A stretch of 64,000 bases of DNA. Origin: Allacma fusca (lineage: Eukaryota > Arthropoda > Collembola > Symphypleona > Sminthuridae). Shown here in pieces: positions 11,860-24,000 of this stretch. Below the pieces are notes generated by a model. The model worked only from the letters and a program-made list of their open reading frames with translations. It was not told where the DNA came from and ran no database searches. Location of the stretch: assembly GCA_947179485.1 (NCBI GenBank), contig OX359249.1:39480250-39544249 (forward strand), read 5' to 3'. The translations under genes and the position numbers were made by a program. The number at the start of each line of letters is the position of its first letter. Position 1 is the stretch's first letter.

Positions 11860-12015
11860 GTGGTACTTCGTGGTTCACCAAAGCCACTAGCTTAGTTGGC
11901 TTCTCTTGCTCTCGCTGTATTACCAACTGTTCTCCAAGGTACAAGTACTTTTTGATTTGCATGAGAAAAGTCTACATACTCATACTGAAAACGTACTCCC
12001 ATTTATGCATTTATA
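11860..12015 (+). repeat. Diverged direct repeat of the DNA just upstream of TYMP, copy 1
   Basis: Aligns by eye with 17685-17860, which ends about 200 bp before the TYMP start codon. Shared blocks in the same order include TAGTTTAGTTG or TAGCTTAGTTG, CGCTGTA, CCAACTGT, AAGTACT, ATGAGRAAAGTC, ACTGAYGCTGA-like sequence and TTTATAATAG or TTGTAATAG. Confidence 0.55.
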
Positions 12016-15000
12016 ATAGCTGATTTGCCTTCCGATTAAGCTGATTGTGGCAGAGCAAAGTATGGGAGGGGTTGAGGGCTGTATCGTGACTTCTCGAACC
12101 CATACTGGAGTCCTCGGTTTTGTAAATATGAGCAGACATTTATTTTTTGGGTAAGTTTTTGAATGCAGTAGCATATTAATATCCATACGCATTATCCATA
12201 CATTAGGACCAGAGAATTGATTTTCAAATAGATTACGTGTACATAGTACATACATAGAACATGAATACTTTACAACGAGATACTAATAATAAGAGATTCT
12301 ACAAGAGAAAGGAAAAAAACACAAACGAGCATGCGTGATCACTACATACTAAATCACCAAGGGGCGCAGTGTCAGCATGAAGTGCAACAGCGGGGTGAAT
12401 CTGATAATGTGGTGCCTGTGTACTTTTGAAACTTTCCACAAAAATCGTAATACATATTCATGCACTTAAAATTTCAAAACGACACATCGTTTCTCTTCGT
12501 CTCTAAATAGACCAACCCATACGTTTAAGTATATTTAGCATGTACTTACTACAGGGACATCTAATGACTGAAGTTTAAAACACTTGCAAAAGGAAATTTA
12601 ATTCCATGAGACCTCTTTCAATTTTGGGATGTCAAGCGGTTGACCTAATCATCTTCACAACAATAGGTTTCTTACTTTTAAGCTTCCATGTTACTATACC
12701 AAGTTGCAATTCATTCCGTCATTTATCCTGCAAACAGACAACCAAGTCCACAAAAGCAATCTCCGTTTCAGGTCGCCCCTTGCAGACATGCAATAACCAT
12801 CATAGGGTTCTCCGTGCCATTTCGCCCCTAACAATCCTCTCACAAGCTGAAGACTCTGTAAAGGTAATCTGCAGTAATATTTTATAATCGAATCTTAAAG
12901 CCCATAATGAGGGCAAGCAGAATCAATTTTATTTTGAAGTTAAAAACTGGTATACAGCTTTTCTGGAAAACATCCCGACTTAGCATAATTTATGTGAGCG
13001 CTGTGACCAAATGCGTTAACCTGAGACAAAGTGCATATTTTCGAAAATTCTAGAGTAAGATTGTTTTGAAAATAGAGGGGCTGAAATTTGCGGTGAATGG
13101 GAGGCATGCAATACAATATCTATATTTTTTATACTACTGGTATTTATAATCATCTAAGGATTTGTATCTAAGGAGTTGTAGATAGCCCGAAGATGAGCAC
13201 AGTTGTTGTTCGGGAGCTTATTATTTATAATAAAAATGGATTCCACCGAAACCAATATAAATGTGAAAAATAAGGATTAATGATTTGAATGAATTTCACG
13301 CATACATATTATCGTATGCAGTGAGAATACACTAAAAATAAACTAATTATAATAATAAAATAATTAGTAAGTGTTGAAAAATATTTCATAATCGAATTTA
13401 ATCACGCATGTACAGTTCGTGCGACATCTACCAGTTGGCTGGAAAACCATTTTAATATAAACAACAAACCAGAAAATAGCCGGTTCATAGAATATCTCCC
13501 AGTTTCTATACGTATATATTTGTATATTTTTATATGCGATCTAATTTATTTTTTTGAGGTGAAAAGGATGACCCGAGATCGTTCAAAAAAACAGGCTTCT
13601 TAACTTTTATCTAATCCACCAGACCAGTGGAAAAAATTTGAATGGTATTCTGACATTGGTTCAGCGGATGTCGTGGCAACAGACAAGCAGACACTACGAC
13701 ATCCGCATTTGGGAATCTCAGCTTCTTATAGCCCCTAAACAATACTAGTACTATTACAATACTTTCTCTCTATAAATTAAGCCCTTATATATACATAAGA
13801 GTAAATCAAGTGATTGCGGACAGGGAAACCGGAGACCGTGGTCATTTTAATGTTAGTTCAATTGACCAGCATCTCATGTTTCCCCACCCGCGAGCAATCG
13901 CAAAATTACAAACGGTGTTTTTGATTCAACGTAAGCACAGAGGGAAAATTTTAGTATTGACGTAATAGATTTTGTCATTTCTCTGATATTGTTATGTCTC
14001 TACAGATTCACGGGAACAAATTTAAAAAAAAAACATTTTAAATGTTTAATTCTGAAATTTGGGGACAAACTTTTTAAGTTTGAGCTTAATATTATTAGGG
14101 GTCGATTTGAGTATGCAGGCGAACGATAATCGAAGTGGCGATCCATAACAGGGAGAGGACACGGTAGGTCACAACTTTTGTGAACCGACGGGCTACCTAT
14201 CTGGACGCTTCCTTGTGACCTTGTGAGATGCGTATCTAAAGCCACGGATTTCATATGACATAGATCAAAGTTGACGCTTTATTGCTGTATATGGACAATT
14301 TGGAATGTATATAGTTTCATGTGTGTGCAGCTCATGCTCACTGTATAAAAATATATTTACATTTGTACTGACTGTCAATAAGGAAATGTTATCTAAAAAC
14401 GGCTCGACTGAATGCTATAGAAGTTTCTTATCTAGTTTACAGAAAAACCAATGATTCAAAACAATAGTAATAACTATTATTATAACAGACGAGAATAAAG
14501 TAGGACTCTGTTCAATATATTCCTGACGAATGATAGTTTATCACCATATAATTCAATTATGTCATTCATTGATGGGGTCAATGAAGTGAGTTGGGAGTGA
14601 GGTCTTTTGCCACATGTTATTTAAAGATAATTATTGGAGGACAGCACGTATTCGGAAAATGTAAAATAAGCTCTTAGAAATAAGGATGTCAAGTGACGAG
14701 ATCTTTTGAATTAGGGTTTGATATGTGGTTTGTTTTGGGGCGAAATTGACAATGGGTATGATATACATAGGTACTTACACTTACTATATTATTATGGGGA
14801 AGGCTCTGTATTGGAGAAAGACAGCGTTTACTGATAATAGTCTACGCAGAGCACTCAGCTCATAAGTTCACTCAATCAACCTCTCCTCAAGCATACAGAC
14901 ATATGATGGGTTTTTAGCATTATTTGTCAGACTATACAGTGATAACTGCCGACTTTAATGGACAATAAAGTTGGGCACGGCCAATAAATTCTTCATCAGT

Positions 15001-17684
15001 TACAGCCCTATTGAGAAGTTCAGAGTGGTAGGTTCTGAGAAGATACAGTGATTGGAAGTGTCAGTTGTGAAGTGCGGCTTTTATTCCTTGTCCATTCAAT
15101 ATTCCAGACCTGGTTAATATATCAAGGGATTCTCCGGGAGGTGTTTAAAAATAATTTCAATAGATATTACTCATCATAATAGATTGAAACCAGGACAACC
15201 TTTGCTCTCTGAACCTTAAATGATATTTATGTTGACTGTGTATTTTGAGAAGATTTTCAAAGTAGAGGGTATGTTGATTTTTCAAATTCAAATATCCTGT
15301 TGGAAAAATCAAATACGTGATCAAAGACTTTTATTAATCTTCTGTTAGCATGCAAAAAACAGAACTGGGATTTATTTCAACGTGATTAATTTTGGCACAC
15401 GTATACCCACACGATCATATGAGCCTTCAGGGGTATGAAAAAGTATCCGCGTGCTTTTTGCTGCTTCGGAGAATTATAATCAATGAACTTCCATAGCATA
15501 TTCACTGAAATACCTCGAGAGGCTTATACTTCAGAAATACGTTCTGAAAATTAAAGCAACTCATACTTGCGGGTTTACTTCCATGTGAAGCATAACCAAC
15601 GAAAGCCCTAATATTATCCACGTTCCCATGAACCAGTTCAGTGATGGTTCATGTGCTTAATTATTTAGAAGATAGTGTTTATCATCTACAGAAATTAATA
15701 CTAACAGGGTATTAAAAACGGGATCCGAAATTAATATGATTGAGTCGAATCAGTTATTGCCGTCACAACAGAGCGTATTATTGGGCACTCATGTATGTAT
15801 GTATATACCAGAACCATATACATGGGCAGTAAAACAAAGTAACAAGAATAAATTACTACCTATTAAGTTCAAAAAGGACTAACAGGTCAAGTTTGATAAG
15901 CCTAATTTATAAATAGTAGCAAATGTCGATCCAGCTGCTAAATGAACCACCAGAGATAAAATCCTCAACAAGATCCAGCTTATGAATAAACTCTTTATAA
16001 TAAATCTTAATGGCTAACACTAACAAGGAAGGTTATAAAGCTGTCCCAGACACATATTTTGAAGCTTTGCCTGATAAGTAGATACATGAAGCTGACTTCA
16101 ATGAGTTCAATGGCACATGCCATTACCCTTACTTTTTGGTGAGAGCTGCGTAACAGTGCGCAAAAATATGATGTCCTCAAAAATTTCCACAAGGAGGGAT
16201 ACTTGTTGTTTTCCATAAGAAATTTTGGGTGTTTTATTTTGAGCAAAATTTCAAATCCACATTTTATTATTATTAGTAACAGCAATCGGATGCAGTTTAG
16301 CTCCGCGTGCCTGTAATGTTGCAAGTAAACTTGAAATGGAGCACTTGATTTCCTGGATTGATCAGACACTCAAGTTTCAGTCTGTCTCGAATGTGAACGA
16401 TAGTCTCAAGTGAAATTCGACTTCGGTAACCCCCTTTAGAAATTTTGGAGCGCGAATATTTTCGTGAAATGTAGCGCAGCTCTAGCAAAAATAGTAACCG
16501 TAATAGATTGTGCCACTGAAGCCAATTGGACTTCACTCAACCCAAAAATTAATTTCCATCACGGGCTATTTATTTTGCAGCATTGAGCCGTAATAGTATC
16601 CTCAGCGTACGACACATGCATGCACAAGTTATCTATTTTGTAAGAGTAAAAATAAACTGGAGGTTCCTGTAGGTGTGGGATAACTTGTTTTGACAATAAA
16701 ATGCCTGATTGGAGGGATGAGGAAACATCAGGCGGATTTTGGAGGGCTGCGGATTAAATCAACAATATGCTGGACAAGCAAGAATGATAAAACCAAGGGA
16801 TCAAATGGCAGGATCAGTTGGTGAGATGTACTGAAGGCAATTAAAGATGTACACAAAATGATACAAGCAATTTGCAAAGAAAAGTCCTAATTAAAAAGTG
16901 ACTTTCTGTGATGGTTTGTGATACATACCTTCATTCCATCTCACTAATTCATCCGACCATCCCCTCCATTTGGCTCATCAAGACATGATCCCATCCCGTT
17001 ACCTCATCAAGCTAACTCGTCCCGCATTTTTGTTGCTCATGAAATTACAGTATTTCAAAGTAAGTTAAGAAGAGCAGTGATTCGTTTGAAAATCGTAAAT
17101 TTGTTACATCCCACTAATTCAAAAAATCCCGGTACAGCTATCCAGGTGCAGGACCAAGACAATGGTTTTTTGAAAAAAGTAAAATTTTGAAAAAGTATAA
17201 CACTTTCAAAATGTTTTCCGAATATCTTTAGACGCTCGTTTATAGAAAATTGCTTTGGATTTTCAACGATCCAGCGAGTTGGTCCTTCCTTGAGAATTGT
17301 GAGCATGACCGGTAAGCATAGAGATTAGAGAGCAAGTTTGGAGAAAGTTATATGGGTGAAAGTGGGGAAAATGCTAAAAAGGAGGCATTTCAGATGTTAT
17401 ATTTCCCTGGATAATCTCTGTTATTCTCGAAAATTATTCAGAATATTTTTCTTCTATCCAATTTCATGGGAAACTATCCTATCATTTCATCTTCCAAAGT
17501 CAAACATTTTGGTCACAGGGACTCAAAATATCAGACAAGATTAAAGTATTTATTCTTATTTTAACTTTAAAAACAATTCATAGACCTTGACTCACATTTT
17601 CAGTTTGAAATGTCTGACTTAGGAAGATGATTATCAAGATCAATTATCAGTAGAATAAGAACGGGATACAGTGCGATACATCCA

Positions 17685-17860
17685 AGCCCCTAGTTTAGTT
17701 GTCTCATCTGAAAGCTTACGCTGTACTTGCCAACTGTCCAATTAGGATTATGCAAGGGATAAGTACTGATTTACATGAGGAAAGTCCACAGACTGATGCT
17801 GACAACGTAGAAACTCCACGGATGTAATTTGTAATAGTTCATTTGTCTAACCTCACCAGC
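17685..17860 (+). repeat. Diverged direct repeat upstream of TYMP, copy 2
   Basis: Partner of 11860-12015, located 200-380 bp before the TYMP start codon. The conserved blocks could be shared promoter-proximal sequence carried along in a duplication, or an old transposable-element fragment. Confidence 0.55.
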
Positions 17861-18065
17861 GGAAAGAAGTCCGCTGGATTGTATCTGGTCAGGATTGTAA
17901 ATTAGAGTGATTATAGGGAGTTGGAAAGTGAATCAATACAGTAAAAGGGCTTGTAACGGCATATTAGTTGATGTCCCGGTAAAACAATCCCAACAACTTG
18001 TGCGTTTTAGTCGTCTCAATTAATTTTCCAAATTTCCCTGGATTGTGGAACACAAACAATACAAC

Positions 18066-21000
18066 ATGTCTGTGGCTGAAGTTCACTCAATTGTGGAGTT
18101 GATACGAGCAAAAAGAGACAAAAGAGAGCTGAGTGAAAATCAAATCAAGGCTTTCATTTCCAAATTAGTTTGTACTAATGAAGAGGACCGGGTTCATGAT
18201 TCACAAATCGGTATGTGTCATATTTAAATATCTTTATTATCTTCCACCTCCCAGGCATGCCTCCTCCCCTGTCTTGTCTTTACATTTGTCCTTAATAAAG
18301 CAGGAGTTGTAGACTCCATGAGAAGTAATGTCTTATTTCATGCATGTCGTATGGTTGAAAGTAATCACAGAGATAATGCAGATAAGTAAGAGTTTCCCGA
18401 GCAAGTTCCGTCCAATCAACTTGTGTACTCAAACTTAAGACACTGTTGTTTTATCCGTGCCCGAGTCTCAATGTAGTCAATACTTGTGTATGGTAGGCGG
18501 TATGGTAGGGTAGTGTCAGGTCGTTAAATATTAAGGCATTTGTAATGCTTCAGCGACAAAATGCCTCCAGGAATCCAAAATCATGAATTATTAAGTCAGT
18601 GGAGACTACCATGTAATCTTAGTTGCATGTCAAGGTGTGGGGGATTCTCACCTTCGAGTAAGTTTTTTTTTTAAAGGAAAGGAAAGTAACTTAATATTTG
18701 ATCAATTCTCCTCCTTTCTTATTAGGATTGAATATCATTTTTCATAGTTTCTGTGACTTTAAGCACAAGTATTGTGTCACCATGAGACTCTCTAAAACCA
18801 GCCCAAAAAAAAATATTGTAAAAATCTGGAATATTTTTAGGTGCATTTTTGATGGCAGCCTTCCTCAATGGATTCACTTTCTTGGAAACGTCCTACTTAA
18901 CTCAAGCCATGACCTACTCGGGTAAGTTATGCAAAATAATTTTCAACTTAATTTCCACCCTTGCATGATTCATACCATTACCAAAGACCATATATGGTGC
19001 TATAAACTATACAATCATGTATGAACCTGAATTTATAATTCTACTGCAATACTCTTGGACGCCATTGTTTCCCTCGACAAAAACATGCGTAAGCAATTAA
19101 CAAAACCCAGAACAATAGCAAGAAACCCCAACTCCTACCCACAAGACTGTTCACTACACCCAAGAATTTGTAATTATAGGATTCACATTCAGCTGGCCAC
19201 AGGAATGGAGAGGACGGGTAGTGGATAAGCACAGCACGGGAGGCGTTGGTGATAAAGTGAGTGGGGAATGAATGAATGCATTAATGTATAATAGCTTAGA
19301 GGTTTCATCTCATTTTCTGATTAACTATATCGCTCTCTTCAAGTTTTTGGTCAAGCCTAATGAAGTTCAGTGGAATTTTAAGGATAATTTTTTAGCACAT
19401 CTCTTTACTACAAAATTAGAGCATGTGCACTAATTAACACTTACTAATTAATTTAGATTGGGTTGATTATTGAACAGCAAAGAAGGTTCAGACTGAATAC
19501 AACATAAAGATATGTGTTGTAGTCGGAAAGATTTCAAGCAGGACTGTGTCTCACGAACGACTGTTTTCAATCTGGCCCAGTTCAGAACATGCATTCACAT
19601 CAGAATTGTTTATCCCCGAGGAAATCTCGTGAAGTTTGCACTTTCCCCAGTTTTCTGCTCATATATTCACTTGTAGGGAATAACTAAAATTGAGCGTGTA
19701 TTGACATTCATTGAGCTTTCAGTGCCTTTTTTTTGTTACCTGGTGACTTTTATGTATCTATAGATATGTATATAAAATATATATCCCATGTTTACAAGTT
19801 TATTAACAATGTCTTCAATTGTGATCCTCTTGTATTTACTGAGTGGACCTCATATATCCTGTAAATTTTACCCCTGAAAACCACTGAGGAATTACAATTA
19901 CCATTCAACCCAAGTTCTTATTATCTTTGAGTATGGTTTCTTCCAGAGATAAGAGCATGTTCGGAAAATGACTACATTCCTGGAGCACATTACTGGGGCA
20001 GTAAATCCTCTCGGAGTAAAATAAATGAAAAATACAGTAGATGAAAAAACAGTGGCTTGAAGGAAAGCTATACAATCCCAAGTTTTACAACCACAGATCA
20101 AAATGGGAGTCGTGTTCAGTTGATTTTTATATGGGAATTGAAAAAGATAAATGATGGGTATGGTGTGCTACGAGCAGAAAGTCATAATTCTGTATAGGAT
20201 CAAAGTTTCCCTTTCGAGTACCAATTTTAGGTATATGTGTACACAGCCTGCCATGAAAAAAATTCATCTGTGCCCGTTACAGCTCTTAGACGTATAGAGC
20301 TTTCAAATATAAGGATCTAGGAACCTATTCCAATGCTGTATGTATGTAACAGGAGGAGAAGGGAAGTATGAATTTTCTCGTTTTCTGATGCAAAGGTATC
20401 TCTGATCCTGGCACCAGCCCTCGCTGCCTGTGGTTTGAAAGTACCCATGGTTTCGGGACGGAGTTTGGACTTCACGGGTGGAACTCTGGATAAGCTTGAA
20501 TCCATACCAGGATTTTCAGTATCTTTTTCGCCTGACAAAATGAGAAAAATTGTTGAAGATGCGGGTTGCTGCATTGTAGGTCAGACGGAGGATTTAGTTC
20601 CAGCTGATAAGTTACTGTATCGAATAAGAGATACTACTGCAACGGTCGAACACGAGGACCTGATTTCTGGTAAAAAGTCAAAAAAATTGCTAACTCAGTC
20701 TGCCACAAAACAATACAATTTATGTTCAGGGACAATTCAGAGACATCTATTCAGTTTTCACTTTGATCTCCAACCAAACCTACATACATCCAAAATATTT
20801 GAAACTGGATCACGCTGAAGTTCACAAGAATTTCGTTGACAATGCGGGTTAAATCTAGTGCTAACTATATAGTTTCATACCCAACTATTAATTTTGTACA
20901 TGAAATTACACAGCTTCCGTGATATCCAAGAAAGCTGCTGAGTCTCTGGATGCACTGGTTCTAGACATAAAGGCGGGTTCTGGTGCCTTCATGAAAGACA

Positions 21001-24000
21001 TAGAGTCAGCTCGTCATTTAGCCTTGAATATGGTAAGTTTAGCTTTGTCTTGTAATGCTCACTCTCTCTCTCTCTCTCTCCCTCTCTCTCTCTCTCCCTC
21101 TCTCTCTCTTTCTTATCCCATTCTCCCCATAAATTCTAACGACTCTCGGACTTCCTTCATATTCTTGCTCCAGAAATGTGGAACTATCGGACAAATGCAC
21201 GTTACAGATACAAGGAGAAAGTATTGCAGCAGGAAGTAAAAGTTCAGAATCCCCACTACATCCATTCTTGCTCTTTTCGGGATACATTCACATAATTACA
21301 CAGAAATTAGCATACTACCGGCTCTTTTGAAATAGCGTTTAAACATTCATACTCTGTGGGACACTTCCAGAGCCAGGATGCATATTTGAGCCAGTAACGT
21401 CAGTCCCTCCAGTTATGACTCCAATGTTTATGGAACCAGGAGGGAATTACATGCACGCACATACGATACAGACGTACTGAGGCATATAGGGACACATCCA
21501 TCCATGTACAGCTTGAGCGGATAACTATATTATTCTGGGAGCCAAGTACCCTTTACAACCGTACAGCAGAGCATCGCCAGGAGCTCGTTTGAAGCCCAAC
21601 ACAGCTCTTTAGCGTATTGATTTTCTCCAAACTTACATGATAATGATGACTGCTAGCATATTATTTTTCTCGAACATTTTTCAATGCGGAAATATGTTGG
21701 GAAAGTCAGAAAAGCTCGTCTCATTAACTTTTTACAATAGCTGCAGTAATGCAAACTCAAATAATAAAGTAGAACTGCAGGATAGTCGTTAATAGTGAGG
21801 GAACCCCTGAGAGAGGCATAATTCGACATGAAATGATCAGTTAGAATTTTGTGTCCTGATTTCTTCACCTATATACATATGTACTTATATCCCGTGTTAT
21901 TGCCGCTTTAAAGATTTTCGACAGGTATGGGAAGAATAAGGGGATTTAAAAATAGAACTTTGTTCCAGCTGGAAAGGTGGAATTTCCCCGAAGGAAGGGA
22001 ATAAGAAATGAAACTAACTGTATAAGGAGAACCTGCTCCCAGGTAGGCTGAGTGAGTGGGCCGCTCAAACATGGTACTATTACAAGACGATTGCTAGTAC
22101 TAGTTGTAACAATAAATTCCCCTCAGTGAGCTTACCTCCGTGGGGATAATAGATACCCGTCCTACATTACAGGACGAACTATAGCTATTTAAGTACAACC
22201 GGAGTGACAAGGTTATGATCACACGTGTGTTGTGTAATGTATAACTACTGGTGGGCTAATGGTAACGTCTATAGAGGTGGATGGGCTGATGGCAGCAATA
22301 ATAAAAATCGTTATGGCAACAGTTTGACTCTGGTGTGAATTCCCATATGCGACTGGCATACATACAACCTCACCAAGTAGCTTAAATATGTAAGGGAACT
22401 GGCTGAGACGTGAGTGGGCTATACCCAACCCTAGTAATGGGCTTTAATACCAATGTGTGATAATAATAATTGAATTCCAGGTGAAAATTGGCAATACATT
22501 CGGTATGAAAGTAACGGGCGTTATAACAAGGATGGATACACCGTTGGGAAATGCAGTGGGAAATGCTCTTGAGGTAGCGGAGGCGATCGATGCTCTGCAA
22601 AACAAGGGCCCTCCAGATCTTCACGAGATTGTCTTAACTCTAGGTTCGATTTATTTTATGATCCACGTGTGATTTTATTATGTGGTTCTTTTACTACAAA
22701 TGGACCTTTTCAAATAATACAGGCTATATATTATTCCTCATCTTTCCTTTCACTATTATTTATTGATCGGATTTTTCCTTCAATTTCCCCTTCCTATTCC
22801 CCTCGCCCTGCATGCCTGTCTGGGAGAGGGAAAACTCAACCGATACGGATGCTTATTTTTTTTTCCTGTTGTACTCTCCATCCGCAACTATCGTTTTTAT
22901 TCTCCTCTATTTCTTTTCTCTGGCAGCTCAAATTAGTTTCCCAGAAACTAACTTTTACAAATTCAAATCAACTTCACGAATAGAGTCAGAGGGAAATATT
23001 AAAACACATCTATACCAAGTCATAACAGTATGAGGGAAGAGCTCGGGGCAGTCAACTTTGTACGTAGTACTAGATTTCCTAAGTTTTTTTCTTTTCTGTA
23101 GGACAAGGAAAAGGAAGAGTGCTTTCAGTGAGAGGATTTCTAGGGAGTCATGACACTCAAAAGCTGCTTATATGCCAGCTACTCTAGATGATTTTTTTTC
23201 TTGGAAAAATTTCGAATGGAATGAACCAGAACTTACTAAATAATTTTAAAGCCTTGTTAAGAAAGAGATATTTCCAATAGTCTCTCCTACTCCTACTAGA
23301 AAGATATTCCTAGGAGGAAATGTGCTACAGTAAGTACAATTTTCTAGATGCCATTTTTGACATAATACAAACATCAGTTCCTGTAGTGTGTCGCAATTCG
23401 ATAGTAGGATCTTTACAAACCTAAGATTCATTTTGTGTCTCCTCTCTCCCCGTCGTATATTTTTGCTCCATCTGTAAAGGAAATTTTCGAAAAAAGGCCA
23501 ATACTAAATTAAAGCCAGTTTTATGAAGGCAAGGAGAATATAAGGCCACCTAAATTCAAGCCAAGAGAAAATAAGGCCATCTAAAATGAAGCCACGAAAA
23601 AATAAGGCCACATATAGCACACTTAAATCGTTTTGTGATGTTGGTTTTTGAATAATTTAATTTCCCAAGAATTCAGAGTGTGCCAAAATCCATTTACATT
23701 AACCCTTTGGAAGTAGTTCGTGCAAAATCCAAACGAGAATGATAAATAAATAACTCAAATGGAGTTCATTCGCAATTAAATTGCAATTCAACTCTCGGTA
23801 TAGTTAAAAGATCGCACAGCTAATTATGAAAAATTTAATTAAAACCAGCATATACAAATAAATTCCTAAATGTAATACAGGCACGAATTCAATCTATTTT
23901 TCGACCACTTCTCAATGTGATCCTGGCAGCTTCGGCAGCGCTTCGCGTTTGTCTTCGTTCATCTGATGAACCTTCACTTGACTTTGCTTTCTTCCTGGCT

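Larger units (their letters stand above)
10251..18065. other. Gene-poor spacer between the acyltransferase and TYMP
   Basis: AT-rich DNA with many poly-A/T and TACATACA-like runs. No supported gene. The open frames at 12606-12887 (+), 16007-16536 (-) and 17055-17306 (-) resemble nothing I recognise and lack splice or start context. The supportable structure is a diverged direct duplication (11860-12015 against 17685-17860) and a dispersed repeat near 11100-11340. The TYMP promoter must lie in the last part, but I see no convincing TATA box. Confidence 0.6.

Noticed and set aside
12606-12887. A 93-codon plus-strand frame
   Set aside because: A hydrophobic start followed by a serine/threonine-rich stretch suggested a secreted protein, but there is no conserved motif, promoter or poly(A) signal, and it is short enough to be chance.
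16007-16536. Overlapping minus-strand frames of 120 and 79 codons
   Set aside because: No recognisable family, no start or splice context, and residue composition typical of AT-rich non-coding DNA.
21039-21287. Minus-strand frame rich in arginine and glutamate
   Set aside because: It is the translation of the (CT)n microsatellite.
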